From NCBI RefSeq assembly GCF_027214005.1, contig NZ_JAPWGY010000007.1, positions 1-64,000 of the forward strand: 64,000 nucleotides of DNA. Direction: 5' to 3'. The position numbers and the translations under genes were made by a program. This stretch comes from Kiloniella laminariae. GTDB lineage: Bacteria; Pseudomonadota; Alphaproteobacteria; Kiloniellales; Kiloniellaceae. The notes under the pieces are model-generated. The model had not been told where the DNA came from. It saw only the letters and a list, made by a program, of their open reading frames with translations, and did not search any database. Positions 26,036 to 35,238 of this stretch are shown one piece after another. The stretch's first letter is position 1. Each line of letters begins with the position of its first letter.

Positions 26036-27946
26036 TTAATAAGTTTCTTCCTTGATGGTGCGTCTGAGTTTATTAAGGCTGCCGGGGTTAATACGTGGTG
26101 ATATGAAGTTTTTAAAATAAATATTATTTCTTAATTCGGTTTTATATTCTTCGTGTGGTTGGTTTAATAAGTCCTGAATTTTATTTTTTAATTCATTTCT
26201 TCCATGAGCAACGAAACCTGCTTGGTCAAAAGGATATCCATGATGAGAATGTGTTGGGTCGTACCAGAAAGCTTTCTTCCCAACGGAAAGGGCGTCGGCT
26301 GTAGGGGAGGACAGTCCATCAGTAATTATGACATCAGATTCAGCTATTAACTCTATTGGATCTTTATTATCCGAAAAAAGATAAACATTATGTAATGTAG
26401 ATAGTTTTTTTCGGTTTCCTACAATTTTTTTTCCTAATTTAGGGGAGGCCCAGAGACTTGTATCCGATAAGAAATAACTATCTGGTTTTGAAGGTTTAAT
26501 ATTGAATCCATACATTGGAAATGTTTGGGCCAAGTCATAGATATCTTCAAGGAATGTTATTGCGTGTTGGTAGTTGGTGGGGCAAATTTGAGAGTTAATA
26601 TAGGTAGTGTCAAATACTGATATTTTAAGGCTGTGTTCTTTACTTTCTGGTGTGTCGTTAGTCGTGTGCGAAAGAATTTTATTTATTATTAATTCAGCGA
26701 ATATCGGTCCGTGATAATGGTAATGTTGAGTTCCTTGATTGTGAGTTATGTGTGAATCTGCAGCTGCTTTTGAATAGAGGAACATATGGGTGGGATTTTG
26801 ACCGTACCATAGTATTTCTTTTTTATCATGAGGGGAGTCAGTCTTATCAAAAATAGCAGGTGATCCTATAAACAAGGGGTACCAAATTGAGGAAATGCCT
26901 ACATAACGGAGTGCTAAATTTTTTGCGAATTGGTTTGCATAATCCTTATTGGTATATACGTACACTTTCGTGTGTGTAGATTGTTTAAGATAAATAGCAG
27001 AAATGAATTCATCGCCTAAAATTATTAAACTAAGAGATATTTCATCAAGTGAGGCAAAAGCGGATTTAATCCATAAATTAAAAATTATTTTTAGTTCTGA
27101 ATTTAATAGGAGGACTTGTTTTTTTGATAATATTGATGTGCTATTTTGGTAGTATTCGTGAAAATTCCAGCCGTGGCTCCTATGTTCATTTAATGTATTT
27201 TTGCTAATGTTTATTTCGTCACAAAATAAAACATCTTCTTTTTTTAAAACTTGATCATCAACAAGAAAATGAAAAGCTCTGGGCCCGTTAAATTTTAATT
27301 GCCAGGGAAAGCCTAGGGATATAGCAATTTTTTGAGGTGCTCGTGGTGTTGTTTTCTTCGATGTAAATAAAATATTATAACATAGATATATTAATCGATT
27401 TATGGTTTGTATTATTTTCTTGCTTAATGATATTAAGCGTAATGTAGCGAGCAGAGTTGATGAATCTGCGCCAATTATCGCGTCTTTCTCGATTGATATT
27501 TTTTCTGCTGTGCCCCACTTCTGACATAGCTGGTTTAAACGGATGGCTTCAAAAGATACGACGTACGATTGATGTGATAATTTTTTAGCAGTACTTAAAG
27601 CGTAGAACAGTATTAGAAATTTCTCAGCTAATAACCGCTTGGGTATTACGTCTGCTTTTTTATCATCTGTTGCCTTTTTTAGGAATCTTATCTCGCGCGT
27701 ATTAGAGAGTTGTGTAATGATATGTTCGGCTTGTGCTATTCCCATGCTATGGAATGGCTTCATGGGTTGTTGAGTGATTTGGATCAATATTTTTTTTTCA
27801 ATTGCATTTTTCCATTGCGGGTGGCGCCGCATGCCCTTGCGATCTAAAAATGCTACAGTAAACCCAATTTTTGTTAGTGCGATTAAAATCGTAAAAGCCC
27901 ATTTAGGAGGGAAGATAAATAGTAGAGTGTATTTTTTCAGGGGCAT
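26036..27946 (-). CDS. Unknown GT-B-like glycan biosynthesis protein
   Basis: About 636 residues, AT-rich and Lys/Ile-rich. It opens with a hydrophobic YTLLFIFPPKWAFTILIA. The C-terminal third looks like the donor half of a GT-B enzyme or capsule-type glycosyltransferase: GFNIKPSKPDSYFL, NPIELIAES-type segment DPIELIAESDVIITDGLSS, and TADALSVGKKAFWYDPTHS. The frame opens at a TTG at 27961, but the ATG at 27946 (MPLKKYTLL) is the better start; neither has a good ribosome site. It is the last gene of the long leftward unit. It recalls the unknown gene at 18775 in layout, but homology is not established. Confidence 0.55.
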   Translation of the reverse strand: MPLKKYTLLFIFPPKWAFTILIALTKIGFTVAFLDRKGMRRHPQWKNAIEKKILIQITQQPMKPFHSMGIAQAEHIITQLSNTREIRFLKKATDDKKADVIPKRLLAEKFLILFYALSTAKKLSHQSYVVSFEAIRLNQLCQKWGTAEKISIEKDAIIGADSSTLLATLRLISLSKKIIQTINRLIYLCYNILFTSKKTTPRAPQKIAISLGFPWQLKFNGPRAFHFLVDDQVLKKEDVLFCDEINISKNTLNEHRSHGWNFHEYYQNSTSILSKKQVLLLNSELKIIFNLWIKSAFASLDEISLSLIILGDEFISAIYLKQSTHTKVYVYTNKDYANQFAKNLALRYVGISSIWYPLFIGSPAIFDKTDSPHDKKEILWYGQNPTHMFLYSKAAADSHITHNQGTQHYHYHGPIFAELIINKILSHTTNDTPESKEHSLKISVFDTTYINSQICPTNYQHAITFLEDIYDLAQTFPMYGFNIKPSKPDSYFLSDTSLWASPKLGKKIVGNRKKLSTLHNVYLFSDNKDPIELIAESDVIITDGLSSPTADALSVGKKAFWYDPTHSHHGYPFDQAGFVAHGRNELKNKIQDLLNQPHEEYKTELRNNIYFKNFISPRINPGSLNKLRRTIKEETY

Positions 27947-28014
27947 AAAGTAATTAACCAAATAAAAATAAGTTTACTCACATCAGAAGATTGCAATGCA
28001 TGGAAACCCTGACG

Positions 28015-29937
28015 TTAACTATACCAGCCTGTTTGGCAAATAAGGTACAGGGAAACAATATCACTTAGCTCTGATCCTTCAAGTTTTTCACCGACAATAT
28101 ATCGGTCTACTAATTCAGAAGCATAACCCAAATTAAATGTGTCTGGGTGGAGAATTTCTTCATAGGGTTTGGCTTTTAGAGTGTCAATGGCGAGGTTTCT
28201 CATTGATGAGTGATAAAGTAACTCAAAGTTATGGTTAAAGTTATGGTCAGTGTCATAAGTGTAGGAATGTGGCCCTGTTTGTAGGTCCTTGGGGTAAGGA
28301 ATACGGGTTCCTAGCATAGATTTTAAAAGGTATTTAGTCGATTTGAAGTCCAAGCCTCTGCCGTAACTTTCAGGCATGACTTTGAGTAAATTTTGTATTT
28401 GACCATCCCAATAAGGCATATCAGATTTTGCACCAAAATGGTCGGACATAATGTGGGCTGTTAAAACTGTTGATCCTTGCCAGTGAAAGCTATTGTAAAG
28501 ATCAAGGTACCAAGAATAAATTTCCTCTTCCACTGAGTTTTCTATGCCTTGAAAATAGCATTCTTGCATGTTCCTGGTGTATTTTTCTGCTCCTGATGGC
28601 TTTAACAGCTTTGAGTTCGTTATTGACCAAAAAGGCATCCGCCCATTGCGAAGGAAAAAACTCGTGAGCATTTGGCGCATCTGACCGCCATAGGTGCTGT
28701 CGGGATCATCAAAATTGGTTGCGCCGGCCTTTGACTTGAATAGTTGAAAGATAGGGTCTTGGTTATAGGATTTATTTTTTATTTGTTTTATGAAAGTTGG
28801 CCCAAATAAATAAGAGGCCATCTTATCTGCATATTCGCGAAAATCGTATGAGGGGTGGAAAATTGTAGCGTATTGACTGAAGCCTAGATTGTGAGCACCA
28901 TCACTAATCTCTCCAATATAACTTGTCTCTTCCCCACATGCAGTGTCTTTAATTTTTTGTGCTAATAAATAGTGGTTTAGACCGGTAATACTTTGAAAGT
29001 TGTGTTTTTTAAATATAGGTTTAGCGTCACTAATAGTCTGTGGGGCATTATTTAAATGATCGAGATCGACGATGTCGATTTTAACCCCATAATGTTCAGA
29101 AAATTTCTTTGCTCGTTCGATCTCATATCTGTTGCAAATACCACTACGTTCCGAATATTTCATTTGCCCGATTACGCCACGTACCTTTTGGGGACCTCGT
29201 AAATGGACCAAGCCAGCTAATATCGAAGTGGAATCCCATCCCGAGGAGAGGAATATCGCATTGCCATCTGAAGAAGAACTCGCTTCGAGATGGTCCAGAA
29301 AAGAATCAACATAATTTTTCTCTTCATGTATACCAAAGTCTTCTTGTTGTTTTTTGGCATACATAGGCCTGTGGTGTATTTTGAAATTGTTATGATTGAT
29401 AGAAATAGTTTCCCCAACACCTAAACGGGTTACTGATTTATATATGGTATGCTTTTTGGGCGGTCGATGTCCGTAATAAGTTAGTGTGTGCGCTAATGCG
29501 CATTGGTCGTACCCGTCTCTAGCTGGATTTTCAGGTAAAAGCGACAAATCACTTGCTGCAGTTACGATTTCGTTTGATCGCTGAAGATAGACGTCTATTT
29601 TTCCAAATTGATCTCGGTAAATATTAGTTTTGCCATTCGCTTGAACCCAAACCAGTAAAAACCGCCCTTCAAGGTGCTCCTGAATATTAATCTCAGTTTT
29701 CCCACTTATATCCTGAAGAGCAGACATAGTTGTAGGGTACGGGTGTAGCTTGTGTGTTTTGTCTCGCCATCCAAGAATGTTACCAAAGCAAAATAACTTA
29801 TCACCGGCTAAGGTAGAGATTGAGGTTGCGCCATTTCCTTCGGCGCTGAAGTATGGAGACGAATACAGGCTCGTTAAGGTATTACTGCTGATTGCGCACC
29901 CTTGAGCTATTTGCCCAATATTTAATTTGAATTCCAT
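28015..29937 (-). CDS. Asparagine synthase-like protein lacking the glutaminase cysteine
   Basis: About 640 residues. The synthetase half is recognisable: FLSSGWDSTSILAGLVHL is the PP-loop near residue 229 (SSGWDS instead of SGGxDS), followed by MKYSERSGICNRYEIERAK. The N-terminal half keeps the fold-like FLLVWVQANGKTNIYRDQFG, but the protein starts MEFKLNIGQI, with no MCG, so it has no Cys nucleophile to hydrolyse glutamine. It may use free ammonia or another amine, or be a beta-lactam-synthetase-like amide former. The frame starts at 29967, but the ATG at 29937 is preferred because of a GGGG motif and minimal overlap with the GNAT gene. Confidence 0.8.
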   Translation of the reverse strand: MEFKLNIGQIAQGCAISSNTLTSLYSSPYFSAEGNGATSISTLAGDKLFCFGNILGWRDKTHKLHPYPTTMSALQDISGKTEINIQEHLEGRFLLVWVQANGKTNIYRDQFGKIDVYLQRSNEIVTAASDLSLLPENPARDGYDQCALAHTLTYYGHRPPKKHTIYKSVTRLGVGETISINHNNFKIHHRPMYAKKQQEDFGIHEEKNYVDSFLDHLEASSSSDGNAIFLSSGWDSTSILAGLVHLRGPQKVRGVIGQMKYSERSGICNRYEIERAKKFSEHYGVKIDIVDLDHLNNAPQTISDAKPIFKKHNFQSITGLNHYLLAQKIKDTACGEETSYIGEISDGAHNLGFSQYATIFHPSYDFREYADKMASYLFGPTFIKQIKNKSYNQDPIFQLFKSKAGATNFDDPDSTYGGQMRQMLTSFFLRNGRMPFWSITNSKLLKPSGAEKYTRNMQECYFQGIENSVEEEIYSWYLDLYNSFHWQGSTVLTAHIMSDHFGAKSDMPYWDGQIQNLLKVMPESYGRGLDFKSTKYLLKSMLGTRIPYPKDLQTGPHSYTYDTDHNFNHNFELLYHSSMRNLAIDTLKAKPYEEILHPDTFNLGYASELVDRYIVGEKLEGSELSDIVSLYLICQTGWYS

Positions 29938-30491
29938 AAGTACCCCGGATCCCCTCTTCGTTGCCAAATATCAGTAAGAACTCCGTCCTCTCTTTCCAAT
30001 TTTTCGTCAGGGAGAATATGGAATCCTGATTTTGTAAAAGCACTTTTTGATCCAATATTTAGAGGATCTATTGCGGCTCTGATTTGTTCTATATTGAGTT
30101 GGAGTAGCGCATAATTACTAACAGTAGTAATAATTTTGTTCCCCCACCCTTGCCCCCAAAGTGATATGTCAAAAATAGCCAAACCTAGCCATGCACAGTT
30201 TTGTGTAATGTCATGTAATCGACAGGTGCCAGAGTGCTTTCCTCGGACAAAAAATCCAAACAGTATAGCGCTACGATCCTCATCGTTCTCTAGTACAAAT
30301 TGAGTGACATTTTTACGGGTATATTGACTCCCCGTATGAGCTGCTAGGTATTTTCTAACGTGAGGATGGTTTAAACTATCTATATAATTCTGATGAATAT
30401 CTTCGATTTTTAGAGGCCGTAGTAATACATCCTCATTAATATATAAGATCGGAACGCTGGTTTTATGGAAATTTTGTGATGATATTGTCAT
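29922..30491 (-). CDS. GNAT-family N-acetyltransferase (RimJ/RimL-like)
   Basis: 189 residues. The family pattern is LLRPLKIEDIHQNYIDSLN at the N-terminus, then HSGTCRLHDITQNCAWLGL, the acetyl-CoA loop region DISLWGQGWGNKIITT, and LNIEQIRAAIDPLNIGSKSAFTKSGF in split form. In nonulosonic-acid loci GNAT enzymes of this size (PseH, NeuD-like) acylate amino sugars. Here it follows a class III aminotransferase by two bases, so it probably acylates the amino group that enzyme installs. The substrate is inferred. Confidence 0.86.
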   Translation of the reverse strand: MTISSQNFHKTSVPILYINEDVLLRPLKIEDIHQNYIDSLNHPHVRKYLAAHTGSQYTRKNVTQFVLENDEDRSAILFGFFVRGKHSGTCRLHDITQNCAWLGLAIFDISLWGQGWGNKIITTVSNYALLQLNIEQIRAAIDPLNIGSKSAFTKSGFHILPDEKLEREDGVLTDIWQRRGDPGYLWNSN

Positions 30492-30493
30492 CG

Positions 30494-31822
30494 TTAGATA
30501 ATCGCTCTAAATACAGGCTTAATTTCTGGACCTACTAATAAATTTTTTGCATTCCGATTATCCAAAGCCATTAAATATATATCGCATGCATTTTCAAAGG
30601 CCTGGCATGTCAACCTTATATCCCGCTCTGAGTGGCTAGGTGTAACTATAAAGACACCTTGGAATAATATTCCGTAAGAAGCCATTTCTTGCATGAATAA
30701 GGTCCTGAAAGTCCAGTCGAGTTTCTTGTCTGGCCCTAAAATATTGAGCAACATATTACAAGGATATCCACTTATTTGGAGATAATCGTTTAATCCTTTA
30801 TCTACAATAATATTTGAAAGGCTATTTTTTAGGAGTATTCCTGTATCCCAAATTTTTGAAATGTAATTTTTCTGTTTAAATAGCTTAATCGTGCTCATCA
30901 TAGCAGCTAATCCTACAGATTCTGCCCCATGAGTACTGGATAATAGAAACAACTTTGGGTCACCCGTTCTTGAGATCCCCCCAAGTTCCATAATTTCTGA
31001 ACGACCAGTTAGTGCTGCGAACGGGAAACCATTGGCAAAGCCTTTTCCATAAGTATTCAGGTCTGGAACTACGGCGTAATAACTAGAAGCGCCAGGAATT
31101 CCCATTTTTAGACCAGTTATCATCTCATCTAGGATCCACAAGGTTCCATTTCGATCGCAAAGCTCTCGTATACCCTCCAAGAAACCTTCTTTCGGAGGGT
31201 CAAATTTTACAGGCTCCATTAGAACACAAGCAATTTGACCGGGGTACTGAGTAAATAGTGCCTTCAATGAATCAAGATCATTATAGGAAAATGTTATCGT
31301 AAATTTCTTCAGTTCATCCGGGATACCATAATTGGCGGCGGTGACGCCTATAAACCAGTCATCAAAGGAGAAAAAGGGATGTTCTTTGGGAACAGCAACA
31401 ATCTTTCTACCAGTAAAGGCACGGGATAATTTAACTGCTGCTGTGGTAACGGAGGAGCCATGGCGAGCAAATTTCACCATGTCAGTTCCTGTCGTCTCCA
31501 GGAATACTTCTGCTGCTTCAAGCTCAATGCTACTTGGTCTGGATAAGTTCACGCCCTGTGAAAGAGTGTTAATTACAGCTTGATTAACATCAGGCGTAGC
31601 ATGCCCAATAGAAACAGATGCCAAGCCCATAGACCAGTCAATGATTTCATTCCCATCCGCATCCCAAAGGTGTGTTCCTAAACCTCTGACTATCCCTGAT
31701 GATGATAATTCCGGATATTGATCACTGCCCTTTGAATAGGTATGTGCTCCCCCAGGAATTACCCTTTCTATACGCTTAGTGAATTCATGTGATTTTTTAA
31801 AAGACAGTTTACTATTTTTCAT
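30494..31822 (-). CDS. Class III (glutamate-1-semialdehyde-type) PLP aminotransferase
   Basis: 442 residues, close in length to HemL. VIPGGAHTYSKGSDQYPE lies near the N-terminus, WSMGLASVSIGHA follows, WILDEMITGLKMG holds the cofactor Asp, and NTYGKGFANGFPFAAL carries the Schiff-base Lys. A haem-pathway HemL would not be expected in a glycan operon. In NeuB/SpsF-containing loci such enzymes are thought to aminate a sugar or an acyl side chain. It overlaps the SpsF-like gene by 11 bases and is followed by the GNAT gene. Confidence 0.88.
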   Translation of the reverse strand: MKNSKLSFKKSHEFTKRIERVIPGGAHTYSKGSDQYPELSSSGIVRGLGTHLWDADGNEIIDWSMGLASVSIGHATPDVNQAVINTLSQGVNLSRPSSIELEAAEVFLETTGTDMVKFARHGSSVTTAAVKLSRAFTGRKIVAVPKEHPFFSFDDWFIGVTAANYGIPDELKKFTITFSYNDLDSLKALFTQYPGQIACVLMEPVKFDPPKEGFLEGIRELCDRNGTLWILDEMITGLKMGIPGASSYYAVVPDLNTYGKGFANGFPFAALTGRSEIMELGGISRTGDPKLFLLSSTHGAESVGLAAMMSTIKLFKQKNYISKIWDTGILLKNSLSNIIVDKGLNDYLQISGYPCNMLLNILGPDKKLDWTFRTLFMQEMASYGILFQGVFIVTPSHSERDIRLTCQAFENACDIYLMALDNRNAKNLLVGPEIKPVFRAII

Positions 31823-32609
31823 GGTCGTGAACTTCTTTTTGGCAATGAGCCCATAGAGGTGTCATATCAACGTAGGGTTCTACTAATTTGTGGAGTTCTG
31901 GGTGCTGATCGACAAATTTCAATATTGCCCCTGTTGGTATATGAGGTTTTGTGCCCTTTAGGTTTTTATATACCGCGCGGCATAGGATTAAATCCTCTGG
32001 ATTGTCTACAGTTAGCCGTATGTCAAGACGCGCCCAGTCTTTTTGACACGGAATTACTTGGATCTTAAATTGATCGTGACAACGTCTTGCATAGGCAGAA
32101 CAGAACTCGCTTCTTTCGTTGTCATTTCCTTTTTGATGAGACTTTACAAGCGCAGCTAAAGAATAAATCTCAAAATTCAAACCCTCAGGCAAAAATTCTG
32201 TAACTGTAATATCATTATTATTCTTTTTATGCTCTCGCCAAGCTTCAGGAAGCATCTCCCAAGACGTAAAAGGGCACTCGCTTGTAATCCTGAAAACATC
32301 AGTGGCTGCTTCATGGCGACCACATTGTACTAGGCGCTTTAACACATCTTTTTGATCACCAAGTATGTAACTAATCTCATGATGCTTGGCTACGTCTACA
32401 AATATTTGGTTTTCTATGCCTTCTGAAATACCGAGCACGATGGCGTCTATTTCATTTGTGGATTTCATTTCTTCAATAATGTGATCAAGAATTGTGATTC
32501 CTTGATCCAAATTTTGAAGGGGTTTTCCGAAAAGCCGGGAGCCCCCAGCCCTGCAAGCGAGAGCAGCTACAAGACGTTGTTCTTTTATTGCAGGTAGGTT
32601 GGTTTTCAC
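31812..32609 (-). CDS. SpsF/NeuA-like cytidylyltransferase
   Basis: 265 residues. The nucleotide loop LVAALACRAGGSRLFGKPLQ matches the SpsF group. IDAIVLGISEG, DVFRITSECPFTSWEMLPEA and LDIRLTVDNPEDLILCRAVY follow in family order. SpsF proteins are usually paired with SpsE (NeuB-like) synthases and activate the ulosonic acid product as a CMP-sugar. Here an SpsE-like gene lies just upstream. The start is a GTG at 32609; no ATG fits. It is the second CMP-sugar-type enzyme in the window, the other being the KdsB-like one at 10089. Confidence 0.85.
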   Translation of the reverse strand: MKTNLPAIKEQRLVAALACRAGGSRLFGKPLQNLDQGITILDHIIEEMKSTNEIDAIVLGISEGIENQIFVDVAKHHEISYILGDQKDVLKRLVQCGRHEAATDVFRITSECPFTSWEMLPEAWREHKKNNNDITVTEFLPEGLNFEIYSLAALVKSHQKGNDNERSEFCSAYARRCHDQFKIQVIPCQKDWARLDIRLTVDNPEDLILCRAVYKNLKGTKPHIPTGAILKFVDQHPELHKLVEPYVDMTPLWAHCQKEVHDHEK

Positions 32610-32614
32610 TTCTA

Positions 32615-33598
32615 TTACTCAATATCACTTTGTTTTAAGGGCTGAGATTTTTTTACTGCTGTAGTTAATTTTTTACCGATGACAAGATCAGGATTCTCCA
32701 TCCCCAATGGTATATTCGGGCGAATGAGGGTTATATCTGAGGTCTGAAGAGTGTGACCTGCAGGCAAGTCATGGATTAGGACAATTTTTTTAACCGCTTT
32801 ATTGCGATACTCTAGTTCTTGTGGTGTGGGTACTATATCACTACTGCCAATGGCGGATAACGAACGTTTAATTGAATGGACATAAGCCTTGAATTCTTTG
32901 GGGGCTAGCGCAGAGACATAGTCCTCTATTTTTAGAAGTCTATCTAGGGTGATGTGCTTTTCTATGATCCGGCAACCCAGTATGAGTGACATGGCAGTTA
33001 TTGCTGCTGCATCTTCTGATGCTCCATCAACATGATCTAAAAAGCCTATTTCAGTATCTAAAGAATGTGATAGGGCTGGAATACGGGCAAGATTGGTTAA
33101 ATTAAGAGGGGTTGGTTCCGACTGAAACCCGTACATCAAGGTCACATCTGGACGAGTTTTTAGATTATAATAATGAGTATATTCTTGTAATTCCTCGAGA
33201 GTAATTCCGCCAAAAGCAATCAATACGGGTTTGCATTCGTTTAGGACTTTTTGAGTAAGATCCTTATCGAAAAATGTTGTGGTGTGGAGTTTAAAGCCAT
33301 CAACATTGATTTTTTTTGCAATACTAAAAGATCTATCCCCAAAAACATCGGCATAAAATTCAATGCCAAGCTCTGCTGCATAGTCTTTTACCTCTTGCCA
33401 GCTTTCGAGAGGCATTTCCAAAGACTTAAATATATCATAGTGGATATTTCCCGGAGCAGCCAGTTCATCGACAAAAACTATTTGGAACTTTACAGCATCA
33501 GCTTCTGCTTCCTTTGCACTACGTATAAGCAGCTTCGCTAAGTCAACGCTACCTTCATAACCCTGTGCAGCTTCGGCGATGATTTTTAAACTCGTCAC
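32615..33598 (-). CDS. NeuB/SpsE-family sugar-acid synthase (paralogue A)
   Basis: 327 residues. The TIM-barrel NeuB domain has LKIIAEAAQGYEGSVDLAK, ADAVKFQIV, and the metal/PEP-site region LSHSLDTEIGFLDHVDGAS and RIIEKHITLDRLLK. A C-terminal SAF (antifreeze-like) domain follows (DLPAGHTLQTSDITLIRP, DLVIGKKL). The family condenses PEP with an N-acyl-amino sugar to give a nonulosonic acid. It starts with a GTG in a GTGA overlap with the preceding oxidoreductase. Its N-terminal domain is shorter and more diverged than the 35226 paralogue. Confidence 0.86.
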   Translation of the reverse strand: MTSLKIIAEAAQGYEGSVDLAKLLIRSAKEAEADAVKFQIVFVDELAAPGNIHYDIFKSLEMPLESWQEVKDYAAELGIEFYADVFGDRSFSIAKKINVDGFKLHTTTFFDKDLTQKVLNECKPVLIAFGGITLEELQEYTHYYNLKTRPDVTLMYGFQSEPTPLNLTNLARIPALSHSLDTEIGFLDHVDGASEDAAAITAMSLILGCRIIEKHITLDRLLKIEDYVSALAPKEFKAYVHSIKRSLSAIGSSDIVPTPQELEYRNKAVKKIVLIHDLPAGHTLQTSDITLIRPNIPLGMENPDLVIGKKLTTAVKKSQPLKQSDIE

Positions 33599-34557
33599 GT
33601 TTCTGATATCTCAATCTGGAGGTTCATTATTCGATTAGCATCTTTTACAGAAGTAACCGGGGAGGAGAGACCTTTAATCCCATCAAGAACATGTTGTGTT
33701 TGTAAAACATACATTTCATTGAGATCATCTAATTTTCCTTCAGGAAAATTAACGGTTTCATTATTTTTTCTAATGAGTTTAAGTCCATCATGGAAATCCC
33801 ACTCTATAACACCTTTCGTTCCTGCGATTTCATATCTCCGACGGTAAACGGGATAAAGATAATCCATCTGGAGTGTTGTGAAGTTTCCGTTCTCATGATG
33901 CAGGCAGGCAATAGCTATATCGTTGGTATCGATTTCAAGATTTCCGGTATTCTTTGCCATGGATTTAATCGACTTGATAGGACTTAAAAGCCAAGCGATA
34001 GCATCAAGTTCGTGTGCATCGAACTCGATGCCTCCCCCTAAATCTTTACGAGCGGAATAAGTTTTGCGATAATCTTCCCAAGGATGCCAGTCGGGTAGCC
34101 AATATCCCCCATGTACTCTTGAAGAGAAGATATTGCCAATATCTCCATCATTAATGAGTTGTTTCATCTTTATAAATGCAGGGTGAAATTTCCAATTCGA
34201 GCCTACGTGTACAAACAGCTTCTTTTCTTCGATTGTTCTGATTAACTGGGGCACGTTGGTATTATTGGTTCCTAATGGCTTTTCGATGAGCAGATTGCAA
34301 CCATGTCTTGCTGCAAGTATGGATTGCTGAATATGAAATGAATTAGGGCTTGCAATTACAACCAGATCGGGTTTTTTTTTTAAACAGTTTTCGAAGTCAT
34401 CACTGCTATCTGAATCCATCTCTGCTTCAAAAGATGCCCGCCTTTCAGCGTTAGGATCATACCCGATAATATCGGTGATTCCGCAGGACTTTAAATTTCT
34501 GGCGTGCCGAAGGCCAATGGAGCCTAGGCCGGATATTAATACTGTTGGCTGTACCAT
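33595..34557 (-). CDS. Gfo/Idh/MocA-family oxidoreductase
   Basis: 320 residues. The Rossmann motif is VLISGLGSIGLRHARNLK, the lysine motif NLLIEKPLGTN, and the active-site region GGGIEFDAHELDAIAWLL has the expected acidic residue and His. It is similar in architecture to PtmF/NeuB-locus oxidoreductases. A run of ten As in the coding strand (+ strand T10 at 34372-34381) encodes KKKP, in frame. It likely oxidises or reduces a sugar on the way to the nonulosonic acid made by the adjacent synthase; the exact substrate is unknown. Confidence 0.86.
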   Translation of the reverse strand: MVQPTVLISGLGSIGLRHARNLKSCGITDIIGYDPNAERRASFEAEMDSDSSDDFENCLKKKPDLVVIASPNSFHIQQSILAARHGCNLLIEKPLGTNNTNVPQLIRTIEEKKLFVHVGSNWKFHPAFIKMKQLINDGDIGNIFSSRVHGGYWLPDWHPWEDYRKTYSARKDLGGGIEFDAHELDAIAWLLSPIKSIKSMAKNTGNLEIDTNDIAIACLHHENGNFTTLQMDYLYPVYRRRYEIAGTKGVIEWDFHDGLKLIRKNNETVNFPEGKLDDLNEMYVLQTQHVLDGIKGLSSPVTSVKDANRIMNLQIEISET

Positions 34558-34575
34558 TCTTACCCCAAGCTTTTG

Positions 34576-35238
34576 TTATAAATAATAAAATCTAAGGTCG
34601 TTCGCGATACACTTTGCCCAAGCACGTAAAATACGATAATTCGCCTTGAGTACCCCACCAATTCGAGCCTGATTGTCTTGGCGGGAAATTATATTAATCG
34701 GTACACTTGATATCTTTCCCCCGTCCCTGGCAACATCTAGCAAGAGGCCTGTATTGATAGTTTTTCTGGTCTTGGGGTTGTTATATTTTTTATATACATC
34801 TGATTTTATCGCTTTCAATCCACACAGAGGGTCTGGAATTGAAAAACGTTTTTTTGTATAATAACCAAAAAGATACTCGGAAAACCGTGGAAAATAATTT
34901 CGTGCACCGATAGCTATAGAAGTATTGTCGTCTGACATTGCTTTTAGAACGCTATGAACGGATTCTAAACTGTGTTGTCCATCTGCATCGCAGGTTAACA
35001 GGATTTGTGCGTCTCGTTCAATCGCTGCGACAAAGCCAGCAGCGAGAGCTTTATCATATCCACGGTTCTTGTCATGCTTGATTACAGTTGCACCTCCACG
35101 TAGCGCTTCTGTCGATGTTCCGTCTATAGAGCCATCATCAACAACAATAACCAAACCTATTCCTGTTAGGCCTTTTACAATATCATATATTGTATTGGCT
35201 TCATTGAGAGCCGGGATGATTATTGCTACTTTGGGCAT
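34576..35238 (-). CDS. GT2-family glycosyltransferase (dolichol-phosphate-mannose-synthase-like)
   Basis: 220 residues, a minimal GT-A domain. KVAIIIPALNEANTIYDIV, LVIVVDDGSIDGTSTEALR, VIKHDKNRGYDKALAAGF and AQILLTCDADGQHSLESV (the DAD metal motif) are in order. PDPLCGLKAIKSDVY also fits the DPM1-like subgroup. No membrane segment is seen. Small GT2 enzymes of this kind commonly sit inside NeuB/SpsE/SpsF cassettes. It overlaps the upstream NeuB paralogue by 13 bases. Confidence 0.87.
   Translation of the reverse strand: MPKVAIIIPALNEANTIYDIVKGLTGIGLVIVVDDGSIDGTSTEALRGGATVIKHDKNRGYDKALAAGFVAAIERDAQILLTCDADGQHSLESVHSVLKAMSDDNTSIAIGARNYFPRFSEYLFGYYTKKRFSIPDPLCGLKAIKSDVYKKYNNPKTRKTINTGLLLDVARDGGKISSVPINIISRQDNQARIGGVLKANYRILRAWAKCIANDLRFYYL

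Noticed and set aside
30494-31822. Haem biosynthesis HemL (glutamate-1-semialdehyde aminomutase)
   Set aside because: The class III aminotransferase lies inside a nonulosonic-acid-type operon; alphaproteobacteria make ALA by HemA, so a sugar-pathway role is more likely.
34372-34381. T10 (A10 coding) tract as phase-variation switch
   Set aside because: A-runs encoding Lys are common in AT-rich genes and much less indicative than a C10 tract.
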